A DNA stretch of 64,000 bases from Plenodomus lindquistii (GCA_025504975.1 JANUWI010000017.1:930001-994000); one strand, 5' to 3'. Positions 19,323 through 30,659 are shown, counted from the stretch's first letter. The notes: generated by a model not told the origin, from the sequence alone. A program made the numbers and translations.

Positions 19323-21392
19323 ATGAGAGCTCTTCTCATTGCAGCCGTTGCTCTCCGCGCATCTGCCTTTCCGGCTCCCAGTAGCGATACCAGATGGTTC
19401 ACGGGATCAAATCTGGAAGTCAAGTTGACAATCGCTAGCGGCCTGCTGGAGTCACCCACCGATGGACGAGTGGTCTTGATGTTCGCGCCCAATGGCACGG
19501 ATCCGCTGGAAGATACGGATGTCACCTCATCCCCAAACAAGATTTGCGGCAAAAATGTCTACGATGTCAAAAACGGTAACACGATCACTTTTGCTGGTAG
19601 CAGTAATTCGAGCACTTCGACTGGCGTGTATGGATGGCCAAATGTCAGCATGAACGATATCCCCGCTGGGACGTACCAGGTGCAAGCCTTCCTGAACAAG
19701 TACGAGACGGTCACTCGCAGCGATGGCTCTCAAGTCAGCGTACACTTTCCTTGTGGCGATGGCTCACCGAACGTCAACACATTTGGCAGTTTGGTTACCA
19801 CAGCGGCCGACATCGACATCTCAGGCAGCCAGCAAACCATTGAACTCGTGTTCAACAACGTCACGGCGGCTCCACTCGCGGGCAGTGAGATTGGTGGATG
19901 CAATCAGGGCAATTATGAGGACACCGACAATATCAAATACGTGAAAGTCCGCAGCAAGAAGTTGAGCGCATTCTGGGGTCGCGATATGTTTGTCGGTGCG
20001 AACGTTGTACTGCCAGCTGGCTACAACGCGAATGATACTGCGACAAGATACCCGGTGATCTATTCCCAAGGACACTGGCCTGGAGCTAACGGAGCATTTC
20101 GGTATGGTAGGAATTTGAACTTCACAACGGCGTGGAACCAAGGCACCTACACTGTAGCGGGCACCAACACGACACGATCAACCCCGAAATTAATCCTGGT
20201 AACATTCCGACATGAGGCACCATTTTATGATGACTCATACGCCGTCAATACCGCCAATCTCGGTCCTTACGGAGACGCCATCAACGACGAGCTCATACCC
20301 CATCTCGATGTCACCTTCAACACAATCCAGGCTCCATATGCGCGCATCCAGGAAGGTGGGTCCACTGGTGGTTGGGAGTCTATTGCCAATGTGATCTACA
20401 GACCTGACCTTTTTGGAGCTTGCTTCTCGTCTTACCCTGACTCTCTTGATTTCCACAGGCATCAGGACATCGAGCTCTACACTGCAGCAAATGCTTACCG
20501 CCGTGCTGATGGTAGCTTTGTACCCTCCATCCGAACTTTCGAAAACGGTTCAGAAGTGATCCTCGCGACTGTCGCAAATGAGAACCACTGGGAGCTCACG
20601 TTCGGAACAGCATCGCGATCCTCGAACCAGTGGGATATATGGAATGCAGTCTTTGGTGTCCAGGGTTACAACAACTATCCGCTTGAGCCCTGGGACAAAA
20701 TCACCGGCGAAATCTACCCCGAGGCCGTTAAGTTCTGGAGGCCGTTCGATCTCAGCGACTACGTCGTCAGCAACTTCAACACATCGCGCAACCTGGGCAA
20801 GAACCTTGCAGGCCGCATTCACGTCTATGTTGGTACCTGGGACGACTACTTCTTGAATGAGGGCGTGGTCGAATTCCAAAAGCGTACCGATGCTGCGGGC
20901 GGAGCAGGATGGGCGAACATCACAATCTTGCCTGAGAAGCCTCACGGCGGAAACTACCAAGATCGGGAGATCTGGGATTACTTGGAGTTCCTGAATAGCT
21001 GGATTCAAGGTCACAGTCCAGAGGGCTCATCGCCTCTGTCGAGCGAAGTGACGGCGCCGAGCACGCGTGGCAATTTGTGGGAAGAAGTCATTGAGCACGG
21101 CGGTCGCAAAGCTGCTGTAGCGCGCCAGGCACCCCCGGCTATCGCTACGAGTAATCTTAGAGTTGGAAGCGATGTGACAGCCAATGTCGGCCGTTGGGAC
21201 CCTGGGGTCATCCTCACTGCGCAATGGACTATCAATGGAAGGCCTGTGTGCGACAAGTTCGTCGTGGAGAAGGGCGCAAGCATCAAGTATACGCCGACTC
21301 AAGAAGGAAGCTTGCAGTTGTCGGTGACTGGGAAAAAGCGAAATTATCATACTGAGACTAGACATAGTCAGAAAGTCACTATTAGCGATTGA
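19323..21392 (+). CDS. Secreted alpha/beta-hydrolase, putative esterase
   Basis: Single exon, 689 residues from the ATG before the signal peptide MRALLIAAVALRASAFPAPS; the frame also has an ATG ten codons upstream. Residues about 20-200 form a beta-rich N-terminal domain (NLEVKLTIASGLLES, NGTDPLEDTDV, DIPAGTYQVQAFLNKYET). The hydrolase domain follows with the strand YPVIYSQGHWPG, the nucleophile elbow EGGSTGGWES (Ser347) and a putative His in LPEKPHGGNYQDRE. A C-terminal Ig-like region with VGSDVTANVGRW and LTAQWTINGRPVC ends the protein. The layout resembles the fungal extracellular putative esterase group with homology to bacterial esterase/PHB-depolymerase-type enzymes. Substrate unknown. 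Several N-x-S/T sites agree with secretion. Confidence 0.78.
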   Translation: MRALLIAAVALRASAFPAPSSDTRWFTGSNLEVKLTIASGLLESPTDGRVVLMFAPNGTDPLEDTDVTSSPNKICGKNVYDVKNGNTITFAGSSNSSTSTGVYGWPNVSMNDIPAGTYQVQAFLNKYETVTRSDGSQVSVHFPCGDGSPNVNTFGSLVTTAADIDISGSQQTIELVFNNVTAAPLAGSEIGGCNQGNYEDTDNIKYVKVRSKKLSAFWGRDMFVGANVVLPAGYNANDTATRYPVIYSQGHWPGANGAFRYGRNLNFTTAWNQGTYTVAGTNTTRSTPKLILVTFRHEAPFYDDSYAVNTANLGPYGDAINDELIPHLDVTFNTIQAPYARIQEGGSTGGWESIANVIYRPDLFGACFSSYPDSLDFHRHQDIELYTAANAYRRADGSFVPSIRTFENGSEVILATVANENHWELTFGTASRSSNQWDIWNAVFGVQGYNNYPLEPWDKITGEIYPEAVKFWRPFDLSDYVVSNFNTSRNLGKNLAGRIHVYVGTWDDYFLNEGVVEFQKRTDAAGGAGWANITILPEKPHGGNYQDREIWDYLEFLNSWIQGHSPEGSSPLSSEVTAPSTRGNLWEEVIEHGGRKAAVARQAPPAIATSNLRVGSDVTANVGRWDPGVILTAQWTINGRPVCDKFVVEKGASIKYTPTQEGSLQLSVTGKKRNYHTETRHSQKVTISD

Positions 21393-21893
21393 GGGAGAAA
21401 ATGGGATACTGTAATCTCATTCCGCCTTTATTTGGTCCCAAAATTCCCGTTCAGGACTTGCATCATATGTGACAGGACCGTGTTGTGTTGAGGATCTATG
21501 AAGAAAATCGATAACTGGAATGGAGAATTCGAATTCGCGTGAAAGAAGTGAAGTGGACTCACAGGGCTACCCTAGGTATAGGTTAGGATGACATCGTGTG
21601 TGAGGCTCAACTCAAATGATAGCCTTCTGACCCGCAGAACTCGCATGATAACGTTGTAGATCGAAGCTGTAACACGGACTTTTACCTTCCAAACTGCAGC
21701 CTAATGGTGCCCCGGTGACTGTCGAAAATCCTTAGTATTCAAGGTGAAAGTCGGCCCTCGAATGTCTTGGGAGCGCCTTGGCACGTGCCGCTTGATCACC
21801 AACTTGCCCACTACTTGGAATCCTTCACCCACCAATCTCGCTCACTCAAGCTCACTCAATCAAAAAATCTCAGCAACCTCATGCTGTCTGGCC
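21393..21893. other. Intergenic
   Basis: Spacer before the paralogue array. The frame of array copy 1 remains open back to 21744, but the segment before 21894 has no homologous counterpart in the other copies, so I treat it as leader. Confidence 0.35.
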
Positions 21894-22898
21894 ATGTCTG
21901 ACACGCAATACACTAGCCTTATCGAAGGCCATGCGCATCTTGAAAAGCGCGCGCAGCCGCACGTTTTGAAACCACCTATATACGTGGATAACACAACTAA
22001 TGGTTCTAGTAGTCTCCAAAAGGCGATCCGAGACGCCGATCAAATGATCTCATTGGCGCGAGTAAGACTAAAAGCATTGCGCCAGCGTTGTCGTGACACA
22101 AGGTCATCACCGGCTTACGATGCTTCGAGGACAAACCTTGCGGCAGCGAAACTGCGAATGACACTTTTGAAAACGTTGCAAGAACCGAGAACGCAGGAAA
22201 TGCGCGCCTTCATCGCTCCTGAGGCGCAGAAGTCGTGTCGTTTGTTGTGCGACCGCGTCTGCAGCCTCCCTCGCGAACTCCGTGACAGCATCTACGCATT
22301 CGTCCACCCACACGAAACCGTTCCTGTTGCCTCCGACTACCTCGATCCATCTGCGCAGCCTCGCGGCATCGACGGCACATCGCACTACTGGGATAAAAAC
22401 TATGTCGGTGAGCAGGTCCAGCGCGAGATGGTCGAGAGCTGGTACCGCACGACTCTCTTCCACTTCAAGTACGGGTCTCATTACACCATGCGCTTCTTCA
22501 ATTTTGATAGATGGCAGTTGGGTATCAATCCGCGTAACTACGTACGCAAAGTTAAATTCGAGGTGATAATCAACAGTCAAGCCGACGACACTCGCGTGTA
22601 CGACACAGAAACACGTACAATGCGTCGGGTCTATCTCGAGCCACTCGACTACTTACAGACTATCCCCGACCGTGTCTTCATAATCTTGCGCGTGCACAAT
22701 TATGCGGGCTATCAAATCACCCGCACAACTCTCTATTCGTCCTTGGATTATCTACACCGCCACTTCAACGCCCTTGGTAATACTGGTCATAAGTTTATTG
22801 TCGAATGGGCTAGCTACGGAAACCTGCAGTTCACAGAGAAGGATTGTGCATCGTCAAAGGAGGTATGGGTGGAGCGTCTGGAGGCTGCGCAAGAATGA
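21894..22898 (+). CDS. F-box-like LPREIRD-family paralogue, array copy 1
   Basis: First of five same-strand relatives. Intronless here, 334 residues from MSDTQYTSLIEGH. A helical basic segment (about residues 40-110, including ARVRLKALRQRC) precedes the F-box-like motif CSLPRELRDSIYAFVH near residue 128. After it come the family signatures SHYWDKNYVG, EMVESWYRTTLFHFKYG, RFFNFDRWQLGINPRNYV and a C-terminal strand-rich part. Family members in ascomycetes are annotated only as hypothetical or F-box-like. The LPxELRxxIY motif suggests binding to SKP1, but the domain is short and divergent, so this is inference. Loss of both introns seen in neighbours makes this copy the structural outlier. Confidence 0.75.
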   Translation: MSDTQYTSLIEGHAHLEKRAQPHVLKPPIYVDNTTNGSSSLQKAIRDADQMISLARVRLKALRQRCRDTRSSPAYDASRTNLAAAKLRMTLLKTLQEPRTQEMRAFIAPEAQKSCRLLCDRVCSLPRELRDSIYAFVHPHETVPVASDYLDPSAQPRGIDGTSHYWDKNYVGEQVQREMVESWYRTTLFHFKYGSHYTMRFFNFDRWQLGINPRNYVRKVKFEVIINSQADDTRVYDTETRTMRRVYLEPLDYLQTIPDRVFIILRVHNYAGYQITRTTLYSSLDYLHRHFNALGNTGHKFIVEWASYGNLQFTEKDCASSKEVWVERLEAAQE

Positions 22899-23531
22899 TG
22901 GGGGTCAGCACGAGCTTGGAAATGGTGATGTTGAGGCCTCAACGGAGCCGTCTGGTCACAATCGAGAGGGGTTACAGTTTTGTTGGGGCTGTGACAAGGG
23001 CAGCTCGTTGATATTTTGTACATGAGCGCGACTGTGAGCTTCCAAGCTCATGCTCATGAAGATTGGGCAGACTTATCTGATGGAGATGAAGGATTCTTGA
23101 ACGTTGGATGGGGCGAATGACTGCTGGAATTAGTCACTACACTCAACCAATTAGTCAGGGGATTGCACATTTAGTGGTAACACAACGGGTCTTGTAATTG
23201 AGAGATATGCTCCCTTCAGTCTTAGGCGTGAATGCCCCATTGAAAGTTCAAATGTGAATGCCGAGAGCGATAATGATAGTGAGTGAGAAGGCAGGGTGCG
23301 ACCCAGTGGCCCATGAATACGACTTTCTCTCACCTGCATCTAAAGGTATCCCATCCCTTACAATAGTCCCAAAGGCGAAAACACATTCTCTGGTCTCTCA
23401 CCTGGGCTGATATCCCACCGCTGTTTCTCACTTCCTCGCCGCCGAACTTGCCAGCCTCACATCTCCCTCCACGAGCACTACTTAAGGTCCACCGATCCTA
23501 CACTTGACTTCTCGCACACCCACACTCCTCC
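22899..23531. other. Intergenic between array copies 1 and 2
   Basis: No gene. The segment before copy 2 is pyrimidine-rich (about 23385-23530), consistent with a promoter/leader. Confidence 0.35.
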
Positions 23532-24786
23532 ATGATACCGGCTGATATCGCGAGTATCGATATGGAACCCTCAACGCCTACCCTGGTCGACATGGAGCTC
23601 CTACGTACCAAATGCCAGGAGTAAGCGTCTCTGACCGCCATCTTGGTTGATACTAATTGTACCAGGGCACTCCGGGAGCAGCACAAGTACACCATCAAGC
23701 AAGAAGCCTTGCAGCGGAAACTCAAAGCCCTTCGCTGCAAGGGCCGGAAACTGAAAACAAGTGCGGCCGAACATGAGAACACCGTCACGGAGGATCTCAC
23801 AGAATACGCCAAAGCTGTGTCCCGCGACTTTTGCGCGAAGATCCGGGAGGTCTTTCCGCGCGAGACTCGCGATCTGATCTACAGCCACATTACCGGAGCT
23901 GAGATCGTTCCAATCCGTCAAAGCAGTCAGCAGAACCGTGCCCACCGGGGCTGCTACTTCCAATCGACAGCAGAAACATTTCTTCATCGAACTTGGGGCG
24001 ATATTTGCATCGAACACTGGTGGGACTCTAGCTACGTTGGTGCCGATACCGTCCAGGAAATCGGGGAGCAGTACTATCGTGCATCATCTTTCCAGTTCAG
24101 TGCCGACGCTCTTCACCTTCTACCGAAATTTCGCGTCACTGACCAATGGGATCTGGGCTTCCTCCCCGTCTCTTTCGTCTCCAAACTTGTTGTGAAAATC
24201 AACTATCGGGAATACGACTTCGGCGTCAAATATCTGCCCCATCTTTTCGACGATCAATATGACTGGAGCGATGCTAGTGTACAGAACGCTGCCAACAGTA
24301 GCTGGGGTTCCCCTCCACGGACTGTATCCCAATCCAAGTCTGCTGGCGATCTTCTCGAAGCACTGGAGTTTCTCTTTGGATTCAAGCAAGGTACTGAAAT
24401 CGGACTCAAGTTCAATAACGATCATTATAGTTACTCACCCCGTTGCCGTAAGCCGACTCTCGAGCTGCAAGAGTCCGTATGCAAAGAAGTGGTACCTCAT
24501 CTCGCTCCGACACTCACGCGCCTTGCCAATGCCGGATATCAAGTACTTCTAAGTCTGGCTGCGATCTCCCGGGACGAAGTAGAGGCCGAATACAACCCAA
24601 AGAGTAGCTTCCGGTCCGTCGAGCAGTACGAGGAGGATTTCGCGCAGGTGAGTTCCTTCTGCAATACCCTTTCTGATGCCAACATTGACCATCCTGCAGT
24701 ACGTGCTGGAGGAGAAGGCAAGAACTGCCAAAGAGTTGCTAGACGAGATGTCAGATGAGGAGTTGGGGATCGCAGGATGGAAGTGA
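23532..24786 (+). CDS. F-box-like LPREIRD-family paralogue, array copy 2
   Basis: Three exons (23532..23620, 23666..24647, 24700..24786), product 385 residues. Intron 1 is phase 2 and falls inside the codon before Ala-Leu (E|A-L); intron 2 is phase 0 after DFAQ. The N-terminal exon is followed by a long charged helix (QHKYTIKQEALQRKLKALR) likely to coil. The F-box-like motif is here VFPRETRDLIYSHIT, near residue 92. Family signatures follow: EHWWDSSYVG, EQYYRASSFQF, KFRVTDQWDLGFLPVSFV and LEALEFLFGFKQGTEIG. The last exon encodes a helix ending ELGIAGWK. The same exon design in copies 3 and 4 supports the model. Function unknown. Confidence 0.78.
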
Positions 24787-25458
24787 CTGGTTGCCTCAAA
24801 ATGGGGTTTTCGGATAGAGGAGCACGGAATCACAGTCTGAGAGTTGTTTTGATCTTTCATTTCTTGCGACTTTTGTCTACATTGGGGAAAAATACGGCCA
24901 GAATGTGACCCTTTCTGAAGTGAGTTAGGGTGGGGAAACAATTTGGAACGTATACGATGACCAAAGAAATACACAGGGTGACGATCTTGGGAGTATTGGT
25001 TAATAGCACAATCGTTTGGGGACTGAGTAGCAGTCTGCAACACATTACTCCATACTTGAGCAATTGATGTAGTGCATCTCTCACCATGAGTTGCACCATC
25101 AAATTGACAGGATCTTCTTGAACCTTTTTATAAGTGCCAACAAGAATTTGTGCTCCATATCTTGCATTGCAAGTCGTCATGATCATACACGGAGAAAACT
25201 CTAATGCCCGCGAGAATCCACCGAACAATTGCGTGTACAGCTCAGTTTAAGTCTAAGTTGCCAATGTCGTTCGTGTAACATTGATCGAAGTGGCGCTGGG
25301 GCCTTGTTCATGGGCTCCGCACTCGCTAAGGCTTGTACATACTTCCACACCGACTGGCTGGGCCCTAGGCTACACCCTCTATACCAACTGTTTGCGACCT
25401 CGTCACTCACTCGACTAGCACCTTCTGAACTTTTTCAAACCTCGTTTTGTTCGTCAGG
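24787..25458. other. Intergenic between array copies 2 and 3
   Basis: No coding feature supported on either strand; a longer antisense frame here (24549..25043) overlaps copy 2 and has no family features. Confidence 0.35.
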
Positions 25459-26697
25459 ATGTCTGAAGGCACTGATCGTGAGCGCGCACGCGCTGCACGC
25501 GCAAAATGCGAAGAGTACCATAGGTGATTTTCCGCGCGTATGCACATGCTAACAGTAAGCCAGAGCTCTTTATGATAGTCGCAAGGCAAGGAGTCGACTC
25601 GTTCAACTACAGGAAGATGCGAAGCCTTTCTATGCCAAAGAACGGGCGCTGAAGAGCTGTGCCGACAGCAAGAAGGCCGCCGCCGCCAACGAGCTGATGA
25701 CTTATGCTTCGACCCTTTGTCTCGAGCTGTGCGAAAAGATGCAGACTCGACTTCCGCGAGAGATCCGCGACATGATAGTCCCCCACATTGCCGGCCTTCA
25801 CGATGCGCCTGTGTCTAGGATCGACGAATTCACTGAGCATATATCAGTCCCTTATTTTGAGTCAAGGTCCAGAGGCGAGTCTGGGCCGAAAGGTATAAAC
25901 ACGGGCACAAAGCATTGTTGGGACGTTCGCTTCGTTGGCCCAGATACACTGCGAGAGCTCGGGGAGCATTACTACAAATCTGTTTGCTTCGCAATCGACA
26001 GCTCTGACTTACATCTTCTGTCCAGATTTCGGACCTTTGATGTGTGGAGGTTTGGATTGTTGCCAGCATCTTTCGTTCACAAGATACATGTCAACGTCAA
26101 CGCCAACGCCTATGATCTGGATGATAAATGGCATCTCGATGATGATGGACTTGAACCGGACTCACAGGCCTCCATAGCTGCTGCTAGAGCGTTCGCAAAA
26201 GCAAAGTGGGGTCACCAGGGCGCAGACGAAAAGTACTTGATCCCCAAATCCGTTGCTGGCCTACTCAACCAACTTGAATCGCTGTTTGGCTTCAAATCTA
26301 GATCCAAACTCTACATTCGGGTTCAGGCACTTCGAGACAGTTACAAGGATCCCTTCGTCCTGGCTGCACTCGAAAAGCAAAAGTGGATGATGAACAAGGT
26401 TGCTCACGTCGTTTTTCCCACTCTGAACCGCTTGGTACAGAGTGGGCTTCATCTCGAGTTGTCATTGGAAGTTCGGAAACGACATTGTCCGGCTACATTC
26501 AACGTCGTGAATGATTTTTCATCATTCCATAAGTACGAGGAGACGTTTTCGCAGGTCAGTTTGTTGCTCGAGGCGATTGAATTGTGAGACCGTACTGACT
26601 ACTATAGTATGCGCAAGCCAAATTGGCAGAGGAAACACAGGCTCTTCAAGATGGACTGGGGGAGGAACGATGGAATGAGCGCAACAGGAAGTGGTAG
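25459..26697 (+). CDS. F-box-like LPREIRD-family paralogue, array copy 3
   Basis: Three exons (25459..25523, 25579..26554, 26608..26697), 376 residues. The first exon is an Arg/Ala/Glu-rich peptide (MSEGTDRERARAARAKCEE). The phase-2 intron 1 and phase-0 intron 2 (after TFSQ) occupy the same places as in copy 2. Exon 2 holds a charged helix (QLQEDAKPFYAKERALK), the motif RLPREIRDMIVPHIAG near residue 80, then KHCWDVRFVG, EHYYKSVCFAI, RFRTFDVWRFGLLPASFV and LESLFGFKSRSKLYI. The last exon ends EERWNERNRKW. Start chosen because the ATG gives the exon-1 length and phase expected from copies 2 and 4. Confidence 0.78.
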
Positions 26698-27376
26698 ACA
26701 TCAAGAGCGGCGCTGAGTGCCCATGACAAGCCCCAGTCATTGCATATTTGATGGAGAATATTAGTTTAGTCGTTTCTGAAGGATTTTTGGATGCCACGTT
26801 GGTCGAGTCTTGATGCTTGCGCAACACGTAGTGTGGCAGCGGCTTGCTCTTGCCTCCCTGAGGCTGAAGCTGTTCGTATTTGCCGCAGTACATGCAATGG
26901 TAACCATTGAGAAATCTACTCTCTGGAATTTTGCGACGATGTGAGGTAGACCCACCACAGGTGAGGCCGACACCTCGTACTTTGAAGTGGTTCAGTTCGT
27001 ACACGTCATTACTGGCAACCAAGATTGTTGTTTCCCCCAATGTTAGGAGCTATCGTGTATTTCTTAGCGCCTATTTTGTGCATATCACCGGGTGAGTCAC
27101 ATAGATGTGATCGGAGGTGATGTATTATAAGCAGGTGATTGTCTCATGCGGGAAGCTTCGCCCGGCAACTTGCCTTCACCTCACTTTTCACTAGGCCCCT
27201 CGGCATCTCTGAGCTAGCGCACATCTCAACCCGGTCTGATAAAATTGCCTATTGCCTCTGACCCGCTCAAAAGCTTTCCTCAACCTACATCTTCTGCGAT
27301 CAGTCGCCTGATTGTTCGCACTCGGCGAACTACAAGTCAATCGAAGGACCTCTAGTCGAAGCCAGCAGATCTCGTA
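26698..27376. other. Intergenic between array copies 3 and 4
   Basis: A 172-codon minus-strand frame starts at 27040 and runs into the end of copy 3. It contains CMYCGK and HYVLRKH, which look zinc-finger-like, but with no other support. Otherwise nothing. Confidence 0.35.
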
Positions 27377-28369
27377 ATGACGGAGCTTGAAGCCCTCCAG
27401 CAGCGATGCAGCGAGTGAGTCACCAAGCAGCACAACGACTTGATTACTGACCTCGTAGGGCCTTGCGCAATGATCAAGACCTGAAACTGCGCCATTTGAG
27501 GAGCATCACAAAGTCTGACCGGCTAGCTGAACAGCGCAATGTCAGCGAAATGGAGGTGTACAATGCAACAACCGCCTTCGCTAAAGCTTCATGCAAGGAA
27601 CTCACCGACAGAATGCACACGTTGCTCCCACGTGAAATTCGCGATATCATATACAAACACCTTAATCCTTCCTCGCCTGCACAAGTCCGGACATGGAAAG
27701 ACGATAATTGGGGAGGAGATATTGCGGTAGATTTACCTCAGGAATACCTGGGTGACCGTGAGTATGTCAGCAAAATGTTCTCGATTGAGCTGCGTGAAGA
27801 GCTTTACCGAAACACTTGCATCGACTTCGCCGATCAGCTGCATGACATCGCTTCATTTCGTACGAAAGACGAATGGACTGTTGGCTTTGCACCTGTGGAT
27901 TTCAACTTGAGCATTGCGGTCAGTGTTAAATGCGCTCGCTATACGTTCAAGAACGTCATACGGAGACCCCGCGACTGGACTGCGCTGGGCGTCGTGCCCA
28001 CTGAAGATTTGACTACAAAACTAGAAACCCTGTTCGGATTCAAGACTGGCACAAAGGTCGCGATCAAGCTCTTGGTCACTACGGGCTCACTAGAACCCCC
28101 CTTGGAATCGGATCCCTGGCTCTGTGACGAAGTGCTTCCATTCATTTTCCCAACTCTTCGCCGTCTGGCAGACGCAGGCACCAAGGTCGTGGTTCACTTC
28201 GGAAACGATGGTTGCACTCTGCCTATTCATAACGCCGAGGTCACATTGGAGGACTTACGAGTATTGTTTGAAAAGGTCAGTGTAAGCTCAATGCCAGGGA
28301 CAGGATGGAAGATTAACACACATGCAGGACCAAGAGACCGTGCAGTGGTCCAATCTGTTCAAGGAGTAG
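27377..28369 (+). CDS. F-box-like LPREIRD-family paralogue, array copy 4
   Basis: Three exons (27377..27414, 27459..28275, 28328..28369), 298 residues. Exon 1 is only 38 nt (MTELEALQQRCS) and ends inside the E|A-L codon, as in copy 2. After a helical stretch the motif is TLLPREIRDIIYKHL, near residue 64. The HxWDxxYVG block is degenerate here (DREYVSKMFS), but LREELYRNTCIDF, RTKDEWTVGFAPVDF and LETLFGFKTGTKVAI align with the others. The 3' exon is 13 codons (DQETVQWSNLFKE). Without splicing the frame would continue to 28494. It is the shortest member of the three-exon type and the most diverged in the middle block. Confidence 0.75.
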
Positions 28370-28897
28370 CCCATGGGCAATCGACAGCTGTTGCTTCTGG
28401 TTTCCGGGAACCTAAGGGTGGGAATTTTAAACGATGGAAGTTCTTCTCAAGGTACGAAATGAACCAATTATTCTTGACCAACGACCCCAGCTGATTCTAG
28501 CCATAGGGAACTCGCGCAATCCGCTACCTCCAAAGAGACCATTGACGGCGCTAGTGGTGGTGTGGTCCTGTCATAATTTCAAGTGATCAAGATGAGCAAT
28601 CGTGCGTGATTTTACGTAAGCAGCTGGTATCCTTTTCGATAAACACACAGGAACTCGCGGAAATGGAATAAAGGAGCTGATGATTACGGTTTTGCGGCAG
28701 GAATTGGTCGTGTTCGGTCGGTTCCTTGTTGAACAACTGATGAAGCTGATGACGTGATACGGGTGGATGCTGGGTGTGAGTACCTAAATAAGCAATGGTG
28801 GTACCCTGTCAACTTGATCAAACCACAAAATCATTCACCATCATTCCAGTGCTCTAGACATAACGAAGCCTCGTTGCCGCTCCAGACTGAGATTATC
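28370..28897. other. Intergenic between array copies 4 and 5
   Basis: No supported gene; presumed terminator of copy 4 and promoter of copy 5. Confidence 0.35.
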
Positions 28898-29808
28898 ATG
28901 AGTGAAGAATACGTTCAACTCGAACTACGCGCATTGAGGTTGTGTCACTCGTATGAGACACAAGATATGGGACAAACTGACAGACTCATAGAGCACTCAC
29001 AGCGCAGACTCTGCGAAAGGCAAAAGTCGTTGCACTACGAAAGAAGCTTGAAGGACTGGAAAGACAGCTTGACGTTGCGACCCAATGTACGCAACAAAGC
29101 CTCGAGCAACTCGCGAAAGCACAATGTTCCGCAATCACCACCCAAGTGGTTGCAATACTCCCACGAGAGATCCGCGACATGATCTATGAGTGCTTGAGTA
29201 CCCGAGATGATGAGCGCGTTGAGTGCGAGCACTCCCGCGCAACCTTGGATCCATTGACAAAGTTGTACTCCTACGACCATGCCCGGTGGAAAGCCGAGCA
29301 CTTCCCAGAGCATTACTGGAACAGCAAATACGTCGGCGATGTCTTCCTTCAAGAGCTCATTGAGAACTATTACCGCACCTCAACCTTCATCTTCGGCGAT
29401 GATCCAGGGGTGATGACTCGGTTTCTCAGCACCAATGAGTTTAACATCCCGTCTTTGCCCAAGGAGCTCGTGTCAAACGTCGAGATCCGTCTGAACGCCG
29501 TCAGCTACGACCGCGGCTCATTCCGCGCATACATGTATGGTATGCCGAAATCGCCGGAGCGACTGCACGAGCAACTGCAGCCGATGTTTGAGCTCAAGCA
29601 AGGCGCAAAAATATGCATACATTTCTTGACCGATGCGCAGGAGGACAGGCATAGGGAAGAGCATTTCCAGGCAAGCCTAGAGACTTTGTTTTCGAGTGTA
29701 CAGAGGGCCAAGCTCAAGGGGTACAAGGTCCGGTTCGTGGTGGATAAGACGCATGTTTTTGACTTGGAGGAGGACTTGAAGAGGGAGTGGGCGGAAATAC
29801 ATGGGTAA
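28898..29808 (+). CDS. F-box-like LPREIRD-family paralogue, array copy 5
   Basis: Two exons (28898..28950, 28992..29808), 289 residues. The 41-nt intron (GTATGA donor, ATAG acceptor) is phase 2 and places Ala-Leu right after the junction, as in copies 2 and 4. This supports the model despite the short length. Exon 2 opens with a strong amphipathic helix (KVVALRKKLEGLERQLDVA), then VAILPREIRDMIYECLS near residue 74, EHYWNSKYVG, ENYYRTSTFIF, RFLSTNEFNIPSLPKELV and MFELKQGAKICI. There is no 3' intron or small last exon; the protein ends KREWAEIHG. Function unknown. Confidence 0.75.
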
Positions 29809-30659
29809 TGAAGTGAAGTCTGGAGCCTCGGTGCTGTGGTTCAGTTAGTTGGTTGAAGAGGCACCACTGTCATCAACTCATTGATGATAATCTCTCGAAT
29901 GACACTGCGCTCCTACTTATGAGGTATCGCACGCGTTTTCGACATTCATCTCAAGCTCACAGCAGAACTGAGCTCCAAGAACCGAGCAATATTTCTCAAT
30001 CTGAGCGCTTGCTCGGCTTCTTCTTGGGCAGCGGTTATCTGGTGAAGTGTTGACAGGATTTCATCGCACTTCATGCCGGATGAACATCTCAAGTAAGAAG
30101 CCATCACTGTTCATGAGCGCTCAATGCGCCTCATTTGAGGATGTTCAGGTCTCTCTACAAGGTAACGTAGCTACAATGCAATGAAAGTAGTACAGCAGGG
30201 TAACAATGGTGGTCGGAAGCGCCGTGCGGTTGCGTTGTTCACAATGTCTCCACCACCATCGGCTGAAAGCCCATTGTGACACGCTTGACTTTTTCATTGA
30301 CCAGCGGCAAGCTTCATTTTCCTTGTTCATCACTTTCGAGGGTGCGCTATGTATGTACGAAATGCCTGGACCATTTGACGACTTACCATGACAACGTCAA
30401 CCCACGTTTGCCTGAACAGTGAAACCATCTGCACATGACCGTGCACTCCCAACACTTTCACCGACACTGACCCTGCTGCCTGGTCTCACGCGCCCAGGAC
30501 AAAACAAGGCGGCTGACCCGCCGCACTTTTCCTCTCGTCCTCCACCACACACCTGCCTTGTTTACCCACAACACGCACACGCACAATCACTGCTCTGCGT
30601 ATCACAACACCACACCCCACCACAACAGTGCCACATCGGCTTCGTTTCTCGAACCGGAG
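29809..30659. other. Intergenic
   Basis: 850 bases after the array with no supported gene. The 3' 150 bases become C/A-rich, consistent with the leader of the next gene. Confidence 0.4.

Noticed and set aside
26522..27040. 172-codon minus-strand frame with CxxC and HxxxxxH residues
   Set aside because: Spacing resembles a zinc finger only loosely, and the frame overlaps the 3' exons of array copy 3. Kept only as a remark.
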